Shown piece by piece: positions 43,644 through 53,191 of a DNA stretch of 64,000 nucleotides. The position numbers were made by a program, and so were the translations under genes. The notes under the pieces were generated by a model. The model made no database searches and was not told the DNA's origin. It was given only the letters and a program-made list of their open reading frames with translations. Location: positions 22,237 to 86,236 of the forward strand of contig CAZOHG010000006.1 of the NCBI GenBank assembly GCA_964579725.1, given 5' to 3'. The stretch comes from CAZOHG01 sp964579725 (GTDB lineage: Bacteria; Zhuqueibacterota; JdFR-76; BMS3Abin05). Position 1 is the first letter of the stretch. Every line of letters starts with the position of its first letter.

Positions 43644-44957
43644 ATGAATCCCAAAATTTACGTCATTAGCATGGGTGCTGAAAAACCCAAAGGCGTTCCC
43701 GGATGGCCCAACGCCGAATTAGACCCCGCCCAACGCGCCTAGGAAATGTTTCAAAAATTGGTCGAATACTTTCCCTCCTACTCTTTTGTGGGCGGTGAAC
43801 TAATGGAAGCCACCGAATCGGATTTTCAGAAATTTGCAGCCCGTATCGACAAGGAAGACCCCGCAGGGGTCGTGATTTTTGGCCTGGCCATTCCACACCG
43901 CTCCGTCAAAATGTTCGGGCAGCTCCGAAAACCCATGCTGTGGGTCAACGACATTTACGGCGGAGAGCTGTACTTTTTCGACGCCATGGAGGTCGGTCTG
44001 GAAAATCACTGGCCCTTTGTGGCTCTCAGTTCCTCGCGATTTTCCGACATTGGGGCCAAACTGCGCTATTTTGACGTCATTCACGCCCTCCGGCATTCCC
44101 GCATTCTGGCCGTTCGTGACCGAGATTACCCAAAGGATTACGTTGAAAAAATCAAAAATAAATTGGGAACAGAAATTTTGGTTCGGGATCACGAGGCGTT
44201 TAATAAGGTGTACGGCACGGTTCCCGAAACGGAAGCCAAAGAATGGGCCAAACGGTGGATTGCCGAGGCGGAAAAAGTCGTTGAACCGCAATTCGAAGAC
44301 ATTTTGGCGGGTGCCAGAACCTACCTGGCACTCAAAAAAATGATGGCGCTCGAAAAGGCCAACGCCGTGACCGTCGATTGCCTGGACCTGGTTTACAAAA
44401 AGAAGATTCCGGCCTACCCGTGCCTGGCTTTTTTCCAGCTTAACAACGAAGGCTCCACCGGAATTTGCGAAGCCGACATCGATTCGGCACTGACTCAATT
44501 GCTCATCCGGTTTCTCAGCGAGCGTCCCGGTTTCGTGTCGGATCCGGTGATCGACCAGGGCACCGGCCAGATCATTTACGCCCATTGCGTAGCCGCTTCC
44601 AAAATGAAGGGTCCCAGAAGCGAACCGATGCCCTACATTTTGCGTTCACACGCCGAAGACAATTCCGGGGCATCCGTTCAGGTGAAAATGACCCCGGGCG
44701 AAATCATGTCCACCATTAAATTCGACATTAAAACCGAGCGGATTGCCTTCCACAAAGGGAAAATTGTAGGGAATGTGGACACCGACCGCGCCTGCCGCAC
44801 CAAGGTTGCTGTGGAAGTAGATACCGCAGCCGTTGCCCGCAACTACCAGGTGTCCAAGTTCGGCTGGCACCGCGTGTCCTTTTACGGCGATTGGGAAACC
44901 GAAATCCGCGAATTAGCCCAACTCATGCAGTTGGAATTTTGGGACGAACAAAAGTAA
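43644..44957 (+). CDS. L-fucose/L-arabinose isomerase-like protein with in-frame amber codon
   Basis: A reading frame of 437 codons starting at ATG 43644 (GGAGG seven bases upstream), MNPKIYVISMGAEKPKGVPG, interrupted at codon 33 by TAG (43740-43742) and continuing in the same frame as EMFQKLVEYFPSYSFVGGEL. The body has the fucose/arabinose isomerase layout: a Rossmann-like N-terminal half (VVIFGLAIPHRS, LWVNDIYGGEL), a middle domain (ANAVTVDCLDLVYKKKIPAY, NNEGSTGICEADIDSALTQL with conserved E and D ligands of the metal site) and a C-terminal barrel. The natural product would be a cytoplasmic aldose-ketose isomerase of undefined substrate. The amber codon is most simply a mutation or sequence error; restart at ATG 43746 would lose the first strand. 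Confidence 0.78.
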
Positions 44958-44980
44958 GAATCGGACTTTACAACACCCAA

Positions 44981-45007
44981 AAGGCTCCTCAAAGGAGCCT
45001 TTTTTTA
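44981..45007 (+). terminator. Rho-independent terminator of isomerase-like gene
   Basis: GGCTCCT (44983-44989), three-base loop, AGGAGCC (44993-44999), then eight T residues. It lies 26 bases after the stop codon. Confidence 0.95.
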
Positions 45008-45078
45008 TTTTAGCAAACGGGTTTCTCGTAAAAGCGCCGCCCGACACCCGACGCTCAGCACAATCGACCCAATACCGT

Positions 45079-45723
45079 TCAGTTTGGGGAGCCCAATTCA
45101 AGACGAAGACAAGGTTTTCCCTCCCGGGAAAAGGGTGAAAAACCCATCCGAAGGAGGTATTCTCTGTGGCGTTTGTCGCCCGGAGGCGTCAAAATGGCGG
45201 TCAAACCACGGGTGCGAAAAAAATCCGATTGGCGATAATAGACGTACTTGCCAATCTTAAAATCCCGGTATCCGGGAATGGCAAAATCCAATGTCACCAG
45301 AAGGGTTTGCGCATCGTAGAGTTCCCCGATGAAAAGTCCCGCCGGTACCATATTCCGCAGGACGAAAAAAATCATTTGTGCTTTTTGGGGATTCCACTGA
45401 AAATCCGGCTGAAATGTGCGAATTTCTTTTTCATAAAACCTCAAAAAACGGCGTAAGTAGGGAGAGTCGCTCTGAACCTGCAAAAGAGTGAAATATTCCT
45501 TTTCCCGAAAGATTTGAAGCAAAAAATAAGAATCAATGAGAACAATGAAAAAATTCAACGCCGCCACAGGGTACGCACGGATGAGCAATCCGTACAGGGT
45601 GAAAAAGGCCGCTCCGATTAAATTTAGAATGCGTAGTTTGAGAATGGACGTCATCATTAACGAAACCGCCACCAAAACAGACGCCGCGTACCCGATGATT
45701 TCGTAAAAAGCCTGTACCGACAT
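45079..45723 (-). CDS. YgjV-like inner membrane protein with C-terminal soluble part
   Basis: A 214-aa protein. Three to four helices occupy residues 1-80 (EIIGYAASVLVAVSLMMTSI, LNLIGAAFFTLYGLLIRAYP, VAALNFFIVLIDSYFLLQIF), the pattern of the YgjV/inner membrane family. A soluble C-terminal region follows, including FFVLRNMVPAGLFIGE and LLVTLDFAIPGYRDFKIGKY. The second half resembles an acetyltransferase-like fold, but this is weak. The ATG at 45723 is preferred because AGGTGAGG lies upstream; the frame open from 45762 adds 13 polar residues. The function is unknown. It converges with the isomerase gene. Confidence 0.65.
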   Translation of the reverse strand: MSVQAFYEIIGYAASVLVAVSLMMTSILKLRILNLIGAAFFTLYGLLIRAYPVAALNFFIVLIDSYFLLQIFREKEYFTLLQVQSDSPYLRRFLRFYEKEIRTFQPDFQWNPQKAQMIFFVLRNMVPAGLFIGELYDAQTLLVTLDFAIPGYRDFKIGKYVYYRQSDFFRTRGLTAILTPPGDKRHREYLLRMGFSPFSREGKPCLRLELGSPN

Positions 45724-46069
45724 AATGTCAGACCTCACCTTAAAATTCCAAAAAATTTCCACAAAGGCGCCGATTCTTTCGTGCTTCCGCTGCGCCTGTC
45801 AAAAAATCAACCCGCCTCTTTCACAGTGCCTTGCGAAAGTGATTTAAACCCTTCCTCAAGAATCGTGTTGATTTGGAGCAAAATCAGCGATTTTTTGAAT
45901 TGTACAAAATAGCCTCATTTGCGGCAAAAAACCAGTCTTTTTCAAACCGAACGGCTCCTGACACGAGTCAAGCGCAGGGCACAACAGGAACATCTATTTT
46001 CTGCTTGCAATTCAAAGCCAATTTTCTTAAGTTACATCCACAATTTTCGGAAAAACGAAAGGATTTTTC
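45724..46069 (+). other. Divergent intergenic region before sodium symporter 2
   Basis: 346 bases without a gene. The only clear signal is the rightward promoter at 46005-46033. Confidence 0.5.
46005..46033 (+). promoter_or_regulatory. Predicted promoter of sodium:solute symporter 2
   Basis: TTGCAA (46005-46010), 17-base spacer, TAAGTT (46028-46033), 37 bases before the ATG. Third promoter in the window with this -35 hexamer. Confidence 0.55.
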
Positions 46070-47506
46070 ATGCAATTTACTGCGCTGGACATTGTTGCTC
46101 TCATTGCCTATTTGATTCTTGTTGTCGCACTCGGCTCTTGGTTCGGCCGAAAGCAAAAAGACGCCAAGGATTACTTTCTGGGGGGACGCGAAATTCCCTG
46201 GTTTGCCGTGGCGCTTTCGGTGGTGGCGACCGAAACCAGTACCCTGACGTTTATTGGGGTGCCTGCTCTTGCATTTGCCTCCAATATGACCTTCCTGCAA
46301 TTGACCTTCGGCTATTTTCTGGCGCGGATTATTATTAGCCTGCTTTTTCTGCCGGCGTACTACCGCGGCGACATGTTGACGGCTTACGAATTAATCGATC
46401 GCCGATTGGGCCCCAAAATGCGTCGGTACACGACACTGGTTTTCATGGTGACGCGTGTCTTAGCCGACGGGGTCCGCCTTTTTGCCACAGCCATTCCCCT
46501 GAAAATGGCAACCGGATTTTCCTACCCCACTTCCATTGCCATTATTGGAATCGTGACCCTCATTTACACCTATTTTGGTGGAATAAAAGCCGTTGTCTGG
46601 ATGGACGTGATTCAGTTTTTTCTGTACATTAGCGGCGCACTCGTGGCGTTTTTCATCATTTTGCACCTTCTTCCCAACGGTTGGCACGATGTGGCGGCCA
46701 TCGCCGGCCCGGCCGGAAAATTTAAGTTTTTCGACCCTACCTTCAACCTCAGCACCCCCTACACCATTTGGGCGGGTTTTTTAGGAGGCACTTTTCTCAC
46801 CATGGCGTCACACGGCACCGATCAGCTCATGGTTCAACGGCTTCTTTCCTGCCGAAAGCTTAAGGACAGCCAAACGGCGCTCATTAGCAGCGGCGTGGTC
46901 ATTATCATTCAATTTGCCTTTTTTCTTCTATTGGGCGTCATGTTGTACGCATTCTACCAAAAATTTCCCTTGGGGCAGCCCCTTGCACGCAGCGACGAAA
47001 TTTTCCCCCGGTTTATTGTGACGTACATGCCGCACGGAATTGCCGGTTTGGTGGTCGCGGCTATTTTTGCCGCTGCAATGTCCTCGCTGAGTGGTTCCAT
47101 TAATTCGCTTGCTTCTTCGAGCATGTGGGACATTCTAAAGCCTCTTATCGGAAAAAAACTAACGGCTGTGCGGGAATTGTTTATGTCGCGCATTATTACC
47201 CTGTTTTGGGGTATTTTGTTGATTTTAATGGCGGGGATCGCGGCCAGTTGGGGCAATGTGTTGGTCGTCGGTCTGACCATTGCTTCCTACACCTACGGCG
47301 GCATGTTAGGCACATTTTTGCTCGGCTTGCTCTCCAAACGGATCGACCAGTGGGATGCCATGGTGGCCATGACGGTGGGACTTTTAACGATCTTCGTGGT
47401 GCAGACCCAAAATATTGCCTGGCCGTGGTTCGTTCTTATCGGCACGGTGACCACCTATTTAACGGGTCAGATTTCACAAAGTGTGCGCAAGCTGGCCGCC
47501 AAATAA
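46070..47506 (+). CDS. Sodium:solute symporter (SLC5/SSS family)
   Basis: A 478-aa inner-membrane transporter of about 13 helices. It starts with a helix (LDIVALIAYLILVVALGSWF), then DYFLGGREIPWFAVALSVVA, TETSTLTFIGVPALAFASNM and later the second Na+-site region AAAMSSLSGSINSLASSSMW. GGGLR-like YFGGIKAVVWMDVIQFFLYI and the C-terminal GGMLGTFLLGL complete the signature. It resembles SSS carriers for sugars, iodide or carboxylates rather than PutP; the substrate is not defined. AAGGA lies six bases before the ATG. It is single, with its own promoter, and differs from the PutP-like gene at 19.7 kb. Confidence 0.9.
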   Translation: MQFTALDIVALIAYLILVVALGSWFGRKQKDAKDYFLGGREIPWFAVALSVVATETSTLTFIGVPALAFASNMTFLQLTFGYFLARIIISLLFLPAYYRGDMLTAYELIDRRLGPKMRRYTTLVFMVTRVLADGVRLFATAIPLKMATGFSYPTSIAIIGIVTLIYTYFGGIKAVVWMDVIQFFLYISGALVAFFIILHLLPNGWHDVAAIAGPAGKFKFFDPTFNLSTPYTIWAGFLGGTFLTMASHGTDQLMVQRLLSCRKLKDSQTALISSGVVIIIQFAFFLLLGVMLYAFYQKFPLGQPLARSDEIFPRFIVTYMPHGIAGLVVAAIFAAAMSSLSGSINSLASSSMWDILKPLIGKKLTAVRELFMSRIITLFWGILLILMAGIAASWGNVLVVGLTIASYTYGGMLGTFLLGLLSKRIDQWDAMVAMTVGLLTIFVVQTQNIAWPWFVLIGTVTTYLTGQISQSVRKLAAK

Positions 47507-47730
47507 GTCAGGTGCGCAAAAAAAAACAAATTTTCAATTTGCAGAGAACCCGGCGGAGAGGCTCTTTTCACAACGAGCCGTGCTGAAAAAGACGGCCTGT
47601 TTTCGGAAGCAGTCTTTTCCCAACATGAGAAAAAATTGAGAGAAAACAAAATAGGGGGTGGTTTTTCAAGCCTCCAGCCTTTTGAAAAGCCAAAAGCCGG
47701 AGCACAAGACCTTAAAAACGGAGACAACCG

Positions 47731-49329
47731 GTGGCAAAAAGCTTTTTGAAATACAGCTTGATTTTCATTTTCTTAACCCTTTTCGTCGGCTGCCAGCAAA
47801 GCAGATCCCCCTTGAGTGCCCAGACGCAGGAGAACAAAAGCTCCGATTGGTTCGAAGGGAGTCCTTATCCGATTTCCGCCACACCGGACACGTTGTACGT
47901 TGTGGACGAAGCCCGTTTTACTCCCGACCAGCGTTTGACCATCGAATCACTTCAGGGTGTTCTGGCGCAAACGAAACCGGCCATTTACCGTTACCTAACC
48001 GGTGGGTACGCCCGCTGGCTGGCGGATTTGGAAACAAATTACGGTGTAACCCTCAATCGCACCTACCAGGGCAATTTTGTCGGGTTGCTACGGCGCTTCA
48101 AATCCCGAATTTCGGGCTATTTTTTGTGCGACCGAAACACGATTTCGGCCAACGTGGCCCTCTCACTCTGTGGCCTTCGCCAAGCCCTTGCCGCAACACC
48201 TGCCCTTCAACCGGTGTTAGACAGTCTGAAGATTCCTCTTTTGCAGGATGTTCGGACAGAAACCTTTAACGAGCTTTTGGACGCCTACGGGGCTCGTTTT
48301 GCCACACGGGCGGTGGTTTTTCAAAAGCCGGAAAAATCCCTCAATCTAAACGATTACGCTGTTTTCGGCAAAATGCTGACCTTCTTTGCCGATGTACCCG
48401 GTCCTTTGTTTACGCGCGTGCTGAACCGTTCTCCGGTCGGCGGAGCTCTTTTAGGATGGGGAAACGATGAATTCAAGCTGGTAAGCGAAAGCAGTCGGCA
48501 CGGATTTTGGGTGCACGCCGCAGACTGGTCGCTCAATCTTTCTACTCTTACCAATTTCAGTGCCGATTTAAAACAAAAAACCGTTGCCGACACAGCTTTC
48601 GTTTCCCGAGAAAACGTCCACACGGTGTGCTTTTTAATGACCGACGGGGACAACATCCAGTGGCTCCTCAACGATTTTGCCACGAATCCGCAGTGGTACG
48701 GCAGCCCTTTGCGCGGGCAATTGCCCTTGGGCTGGACGGTTTCCCCTGCCATGAGTCAATTAGCCCCCACCGTTCTCAGCCTCTTTTACCGAGAAGCGGC
48801 GGCCTCCGAAAAAGGCCACGACTATTTTGTAGCCTCCTCGTCCGGCCTGGGTTACATGTACCCGGAACGGTTTAAGAATCTCCCACAGTTTGCGGCTTTA
48901 ACGGCAAAATTCATGGAAAAATCGGATCTGCACATTTTGAACATCATCGGCAACGAGCGTTCGGAGGCTTCTCTTGTCCCATTTTTACGCCAACGAGCCA
49001 TTGACGCGATTTTTTACTACGATTTTGCCAACTACTCGGGGGGCAAGGGCGCCATTGACTGGATGGAAGGCAAACCGGTTATTTGCGGCCGCTATAATTT
49101 ATGGCAGGGATTTGAAACGCCCGCTTCTCTGGCAGAAAAATTGAACCATTTGCCTCGTGATGCGCGTTCTCCGCAAGGGTACAGTTTGATTCCGGTACAT
49201 GTGTGGTCAAACGGCGTTCCCCAGATTCAGGACTGCATCCAACGTCTGAATACCAACGTGCTGGTGGTAACACCCGACGTGTTTGTCAAACGCATTGTGC
49301 ATTTTCTGGCATCGCCATGTGGACCGTAA
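47731..49329 (+). CDS. GxGYxYP domain lipoprotein
   Basis: A 532-aa protein starting at a GTG with CGGAG upstream. Lipoprotein signal MAKSFLKYSLIFIFLTLFVG, Cys21 follows (lipobox FVGC). The first part (about 45-240) is an N-terminal alpha/beta region (YVVDEARFTPDQRLTIESLQ, GVLAQTKPAIYRYLTGGYAR). The C-terminal part has the GxGYxYP signature as SSSGLGYMYPERF, with VCFLMTDGDNIQWLLNDFAT and the GWTVSPAM motif. The family is a glycoside-hydrolase-like barrel with unknown activity, found in polysaccharide-degrading bacteria. The stop overlaps the start of the next gene by 13 bases, so translation of the ABC exporter may be coupled to it. Confidence 0.85.
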   Translation: MAKSFLKYSLIFIFLTLFVGCQQSRSPLSAQTQENKSSDWFEGSPYPISATPDTLYVVDEARFTPDQRLTIESLQGVLAQTKPAIYRYLTGGYARWLADLETNYGVTLNRTYQGNFVGLLRRFKSRISGYFLCDRNTISANVALSLCGLRQALAATPALQPVLDSLKIPLLQDVRTETFNELLDAYGARFATRAVVFQKPEKSLNLNDYAVFGKMLTFFADVPGPLFTRVLNRSPVGGALLGWGNDEFKLVSESSRHGFWVHAADWSLNLSTLTNFSADLKQKTVADTAFVSRENVHTVCFLMTDGDNIQWLLNDFATNPQWYGSPLRGQLPLGWTVSPAMSQLAPTVLSLFYREAAASEKGHDYFVASSSGLGYMYPERFKNLPQFAALTAKFMEKSDLHILNIIGNERSEASLVPFLRQRAIDAIFYYDFANYSGGKGAIDWMEGKPVICGRYNLWQGFETPASLAEKLNHLPRDARSPQGYSLIPVHVWSNGVPQIQDCIQRLNTNVLVVTPDVFVKRIVHFLASPCGP

Positions 49330-51077
49330 AAAATCGCCCCTTAGCCGTACTCAAATTCTACGCGGGGCAGCACAAATGGGGATATTTGGCGGGATTTGTT
49401 TTTGCCGTTTTGATGATTGCTTTTCGGGCCGCCATCCCTTACCTGCTTCGCTTCCCAATTGATCGGCTTCGCGAAGGGACCACCAACAGTGTGGTCGCTC
49501 GGTACGCCGCCCTCATTTTCGGGGCCGCGGTTTTGGGCGCTGCTTTTCGGTTCGCCATGCGCCGCACTCTGGTTAGTATTTCCCGGAAAATTGAGTTCCA
49601 GATTCGATTGGATTACTTCCACCACCTACAACGCCTTTCTCCCGCCTTTTACCAGCAAATGCGCACAGGTGACATCATGGCTCGTGCCACCAATGACCTC
49701 AATGCCGTTCGCAATCTTTTGGGCCCCGGAATTGCCAACTTAATGAATACCACTGTTTTTTCACTGGTGGCAATTGTCATGATGCTCAAAATCGAAGTCC
49801 GCCTGACGGTGCTGGCACTCATTCCCTTTCCTTTTGTTTCGATTTTGGCTGCACGCGCCATGAAGGAAATCCACCGACTTTTCGACAAAATTCAGGCGCA
49901 GTTTTCCCGCATTTCCGCTAAAGCGCAAGAAAATTTTGCTGGAATTCGCGTGGTTAAGGCCTACGTTCAGGAGAAAAACGAAATTCGGCGTTTCCGCGAC
50001 CTCAGCGCCAGTTTTTTGGAGAAAAATCTCCGACTGGCGCGGGTACGAAGCATCCTCATTTCTGGCATGACGTTTCTCACCGGTTTAGGCGCTGTGATTG
50101 TGCTCTGGGTGGGCGGGACAATGGTGATTCACGAAAAAATCACTTTGGGACAATTTGTGGCGTTCAATACGTATCTCACCATGTTAACCTGGCCGACCAT
50201 TGCGCTGGGCTGGATTATTAATCTCTACCAACAGGGCACAGCCTCCATGAAACGGATTTTGGAAATTACCACCCGACAACCAATGATTGCCGACATCTCT
50301 GACGCCCGGTTCGATCTAAAATCCCTGAAAGGAGATTTTTCGGTAAAGGACGCTTCCTTTGCCTACCCCGGATCGGAAAAACCTGTTTTGAAAAACATCT
50401 CCCTTCGTATTCCGGCCGGGCGGCGCCTTGGAATTGTGGGAAACGTCGGCTCGGGCAAAACCACCTTGGTCCGTTTGCTCACCCGGCAATATGACGTCAC
50501 CACCGGTTGCCTTTGCATTGACGGCGTCGACATTCGCCGTATTCCCCTGAAAGTGCTTCGCCGGTCTATTGGGTACGTTCCGCAGGACAATTTTCTTTTT
50601 TCGGAAACCATCCGCCAAAACATTGCCTTCGGGGTGGAAAACGCTCGCGACGCCGACATTCGACGCGCGGCTGAAATTGCCGGGATTTTGGATGAAATTG
50701 AAAGCTTCCCTCACGGCTTCGACACCGAATTGGGTGAGCGGGGCATTAATCTTTCGGGGGGACAAAAACAACGGCTGGCCATCGCCCGCGCACTCTTAAA
50801 AAATCCCCCTATTTTTATTTTGGACGATGCTTTTTCGGCGGTGGATTCGGAGACGGAAAGACAGATCCTCTCCAATTTGGACACAGCCTTTGCGGGTAGC
50901 ACCGTCATTATGATTTCGCACCGTCTTTCTTCCCTCATGAGCTTCGACGAGATTATTGTTTTGGCGGAGGGAGAAATTGCGGAACGGGGAACACACGAGG
51001 AGCTGCTGACCCAAAACGGTCTCTACACCGATTTGTTTCGGAAACAAAGTCTGGAAGCCGAATTACAGGAAATTTAA
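49317..51077 (+). CDS. ABC exporter half-transporter, degenerate-site subunit
   Basis: A 586-aa type-I (MsbA/BmrCD-like) half exporter. Residues 1-310 form a six-helix membrane domain (YLAGFVFAVLMIAFRAAIPY; ALGWIINLYQQGTASMKRIL). The nucleotide-binding domain has Walker A GNVGSGKTTL, the LSGGQKQRLAIARALL signature and Walker B IFILDDAFSAVDSET, in which Asp replaces the catalytic Glu after the Walker B aspartate, with the His switch MISHRLSS. This matches the degenerate-site partner of heterodimeric exporters. The ATG at 49317 overlaps the previous gene's end. The next ABC gene follows at 101 bases and supplies the other half. The substrate (drug, lipid or peptide) is unknown. Confidence 0.93.
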   Translation: MWTVKNRPLAVLKFYAGQHKWGYLAGFVFAVLMIAFRAAIPYLLRFPIDRLREGTTNSVVARYAALIFGAAVLGAAFRFAMRRTLVSISRKIEFQIRLDYFHHLQRLSPAFYQQMRTGDIMARATNDLNAVRNLLGPGIANLMNTTVFSLVAIVMMLKIEVRLTVLALIPFPFVSILAARAMKEIHRLFDKIQAQFSRISAKAQENFAGIRVVKAYVQEKNEIRRFRDLSASFLEKNLRLARVRSILISGMTFLTGLGAVIVLWVGGTMVIHEKITLGQFVAFNTYLTMLTWPTIALGWIINLYQQGTASMKRILEITTRQPMIADISDARFDLKSLKGDFSVKDASFAYPGSEKPVLKNISLRIPAGRRLGIVGNVGSGKTTLVRLLTRQYDVTTGCLCIDGVDIRRIPLKVLRRSIGYVPQDNFLFSETIRQNIAFGVENARDADIRRAAEIAGILDEIESFPHGFDTELGERGINLSGGQKQRLAIARALLKNPPIFILDDAFSAVDSETERQILSNLDTAFAGSTVIMISHRLSSLMSFDEIIVLAEGEIAERGTHEELLTQNGLYTDLFRKQSLEAELQEI

Positions 51078-51178
51078 AAAGCAACTGGGGCTGCCGCTTG
51101 GCGGTAAAATTCTAACCCAGGCTGCCGTGACTAAAAACGAGCGACAATGAAGCGATACGAAAGCGAGTATTCTTTCTG

Positions 51179-52996
51179 ATGATGTACGGAAAAGGCGGGA
51201 AATTTCTGGAAGAAGATGTGGTGGGCAAGGCCTACGACAGCCGCATTGCCAAACGGCTTCTGCACTACCTGCGCCCGTACGGCTGGCAGGTAGGTCTTGC
51301 CGTGGCAGTTTTGGTACTGTTGTCCCTCACCCGGCTGGCCGGCCCCCTGATTACCAAAATTGCCATTGACCGCTACATCGTACCGCGGGACGTCCCGGGC
51401 GTTTTCCGAATATCCCTCATTTTGCTTTCCATTCTGGTATTGGAATTGGGCTTGCAGTTTGTCCAGATCAACTTAATGGAATGGATCGGTCAGCACGTCA
51501 TGTTTGACATTCGACTGGCCACTTTTTCCCATCTCCAGAAAATGGACATCGCTTTTTTTGACCGAAATCCCGTCGGTCGTCTGGTAACGCGCGTCACTTC
51601 CGACGTGGCCGCACTGCAAGAGGTGTTTACTTCCGGCGTTGTGGCGATTTTCGGAGATTTGTTCACCCTCACCGGCATTGTCATCGTTCTATTGGCACTC
51701 AACTGGCAACTGGCGCTGGTTACGTTTACAGTGCTTCCCCTTCTGATTTACGCCACCTTCCTTTTCCGCCGCAAAGTTCGCGAGAATTACCGCCGCGTGC
51801 GGTACCTCATTGCCCGCATTAACGCCTTTTTGCAGGAAAATATTTCGGGGATGACCATCGTGCAACTTTTCAATCGCGAAAAAAGAAATTTCGAGGATTT
51901 TCGGCAACTGAATCGGGAAACACTGGACACACAGCTCAAAACGATTCTCTATTTCACCCTTTTCGGCCCCAGCGTGGACGCCATTAGCTACTTCGCCATT
52001 GCCCTGATTATCTGGTTTGGCGGCATTCGTTACAATTCCGGTGGACTCACACTGGGCATTTTGGTGGCGTTTATTCAGTACGCCCAGCGTTTTTTTCACC
52101 CCATTAGCGATCTGGCTGAAAAATACAATATTCTACAGGGCGCGATGGCGTCTTCGGAACGAATCTTCAAAATCCTGGACGCGAAACCCAAAATCGTCTC
52201 CCCCGCCACACCCGTACCGTTTACACGATTTAAAAATGCCATTCGGTTCGATCATGTCTGGTTTGCGTACAAGGAGGGTGAATGGGTGCTCAGGGACGTT
52301 TCGTTCGAAGTGCGAAAAGGGCAGCGTGTGGCTTTGGTAGGCGCCACCGGTGCGGGAAAAACGTCGATTATTAGTCTGTTAGCCCGTTTTTACGACGTTC
52401 AAAAGGGCCGCATTCTGATCGACGGCACAGACATCCGTCAATTTGCCATTCCCGACCTGAGGCGAAAAATTGCCATTGTCCTGCAGGATGTGTTCCTCTT
52501 TTCCGGCAGCATCGCCGACAACATTCGGCTGGGAGAAAATCTTTCGCAGGAATCCGTGGCCGAGGCGGCCCGACTGGCCAACGCCCACGAATTCGTGCAG
52601 GCCATGCCGGACGGCTACCTCACCGACGTCAAGGAACGGGGGCAGTCGCTTTCGCTGGGACAGCGTCAATTGCTCTCTTTCGCCCGCGCTCTGGCTTTTG
52701 ACCCCGAAATTCTGGTGTTGGACGAAGCTACGTCCAGCGTGGACACCCAGACCGAGCTGCTCATTCAGGAGGCTCTCAGCCGCTTATTGGAAAATCGCAC
52801 GGCCATTATTATTGCCCACCGGCTCTCCACCATTCAACATTCGGACAAAATCCTGGTTATTCACAAGGGCGAAATTCGGGAATCCGGCACCCACCAGGAA
52901 CTTCTGCACCGGCACGGCATCTACTACCGTCTGTACAAATTGCAATTCGAGGAACAAAACGGCTCCAAAGCCTCCGCAATATCCCCCAAGAGCTGA
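51179..52996 (+). CDS. ABC exporter half-transporter, partner subunit
   Basis: A 605-aa half exporter. The membrane domain comes first (LHYLRPYGWQVGLAVAVLVL; SYFAIALIIWFGGIRYNSGG), then the nucleotide-binding domain with Walker A GATGAGKTSI, an altered signature LSLGQRQLLSFARALA (Leu in place of the second residue Gly) and Walker B ILVLDEATSSVDTQT with the catalytic Glu intact, plus IIAHRLST. Combined with the Asp-containing Walker B in the upstream gene this gives one canonical and one degenerate ATP site, as in TM287/288 or BmrCD. Two successive ATG codons are possible (51179 and 51182); no strong ribosome-binding site is visible, so translation may depend on the upstream gene. Confidence 0.92.
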   Translation: MMYGKGGKFLEEDVVGKAYDSRIAKRLLHYLRPYGWQVGLAVAVLVLLSLTRLAGPLITKIAIDRYIVPRDVPGVFRISLILLSILVLELGLQFVQINLMEWIGQHVMFDIRLATFSHLQKMDIAFFDRNPVGRLVTRVTSDVAALQEVFTSGVVAIFGDLFTLTGIVIVLLALNWQLALVTFTVLPLLIYATFLFRRKVRENYRRVRYLIARINAFLQENISGMTIVQLFNREKRNFEDFRQLNRETLDTQLKTILYFTLFGPSVDAISYFAIALIIWFGGIRYNSGGLTLGILVAFIQYAQRFFHPISDLAEKYNILQGAMASSERIFKILDAKPKIVSPATPVPFTRFKNAIRFDHVWFAYKEGEWVLRDVSFEVRKGQRVALVGATGAGKTSIISLLARFYDVQKGRILIDGTDIRQFAIPDLRRKIAIVLQDVFLFSGSIADNIRLGENLSQESVAEAARLANAHEFVQAMPDGYLTDVKERGQSLSLGQRQLLSFARALAFDPEILVLDEATSSVDTQTELLIQEALSRLLENRTAIIIAHRLSTIQHSDKILVIHKGEIRESGTHQELLHRHGIYYRLYKLQFEEQNGSKASAISPKS

Positions 52997-53191
52997 GGAA
53001 AAACTCTCGCGCTGCAAATCCGAGAAAAGCTCTTGCCGCCCTTTTCTTTTTGAAACGGTTTCTGCTCCGACGGCATGAGTTTAAGGCTCCGTCAAAAGGT
53101 GCCGCCTCAAAATGCCAAAACGGGGCGCAGTTCCCAAATCGATTTGAGTCCTGCGCGCAACTGCCGCGCCCGTCTTCGGCAGGAAATCCCT

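Noticed and set aside
43740..43742. Amber codon as pyrrolysine or genome-wide recoding
   Set aside because: TAG ends several intact genes in this window, and no Pyl or suppressor genes are seen; mutation or error is simpler.
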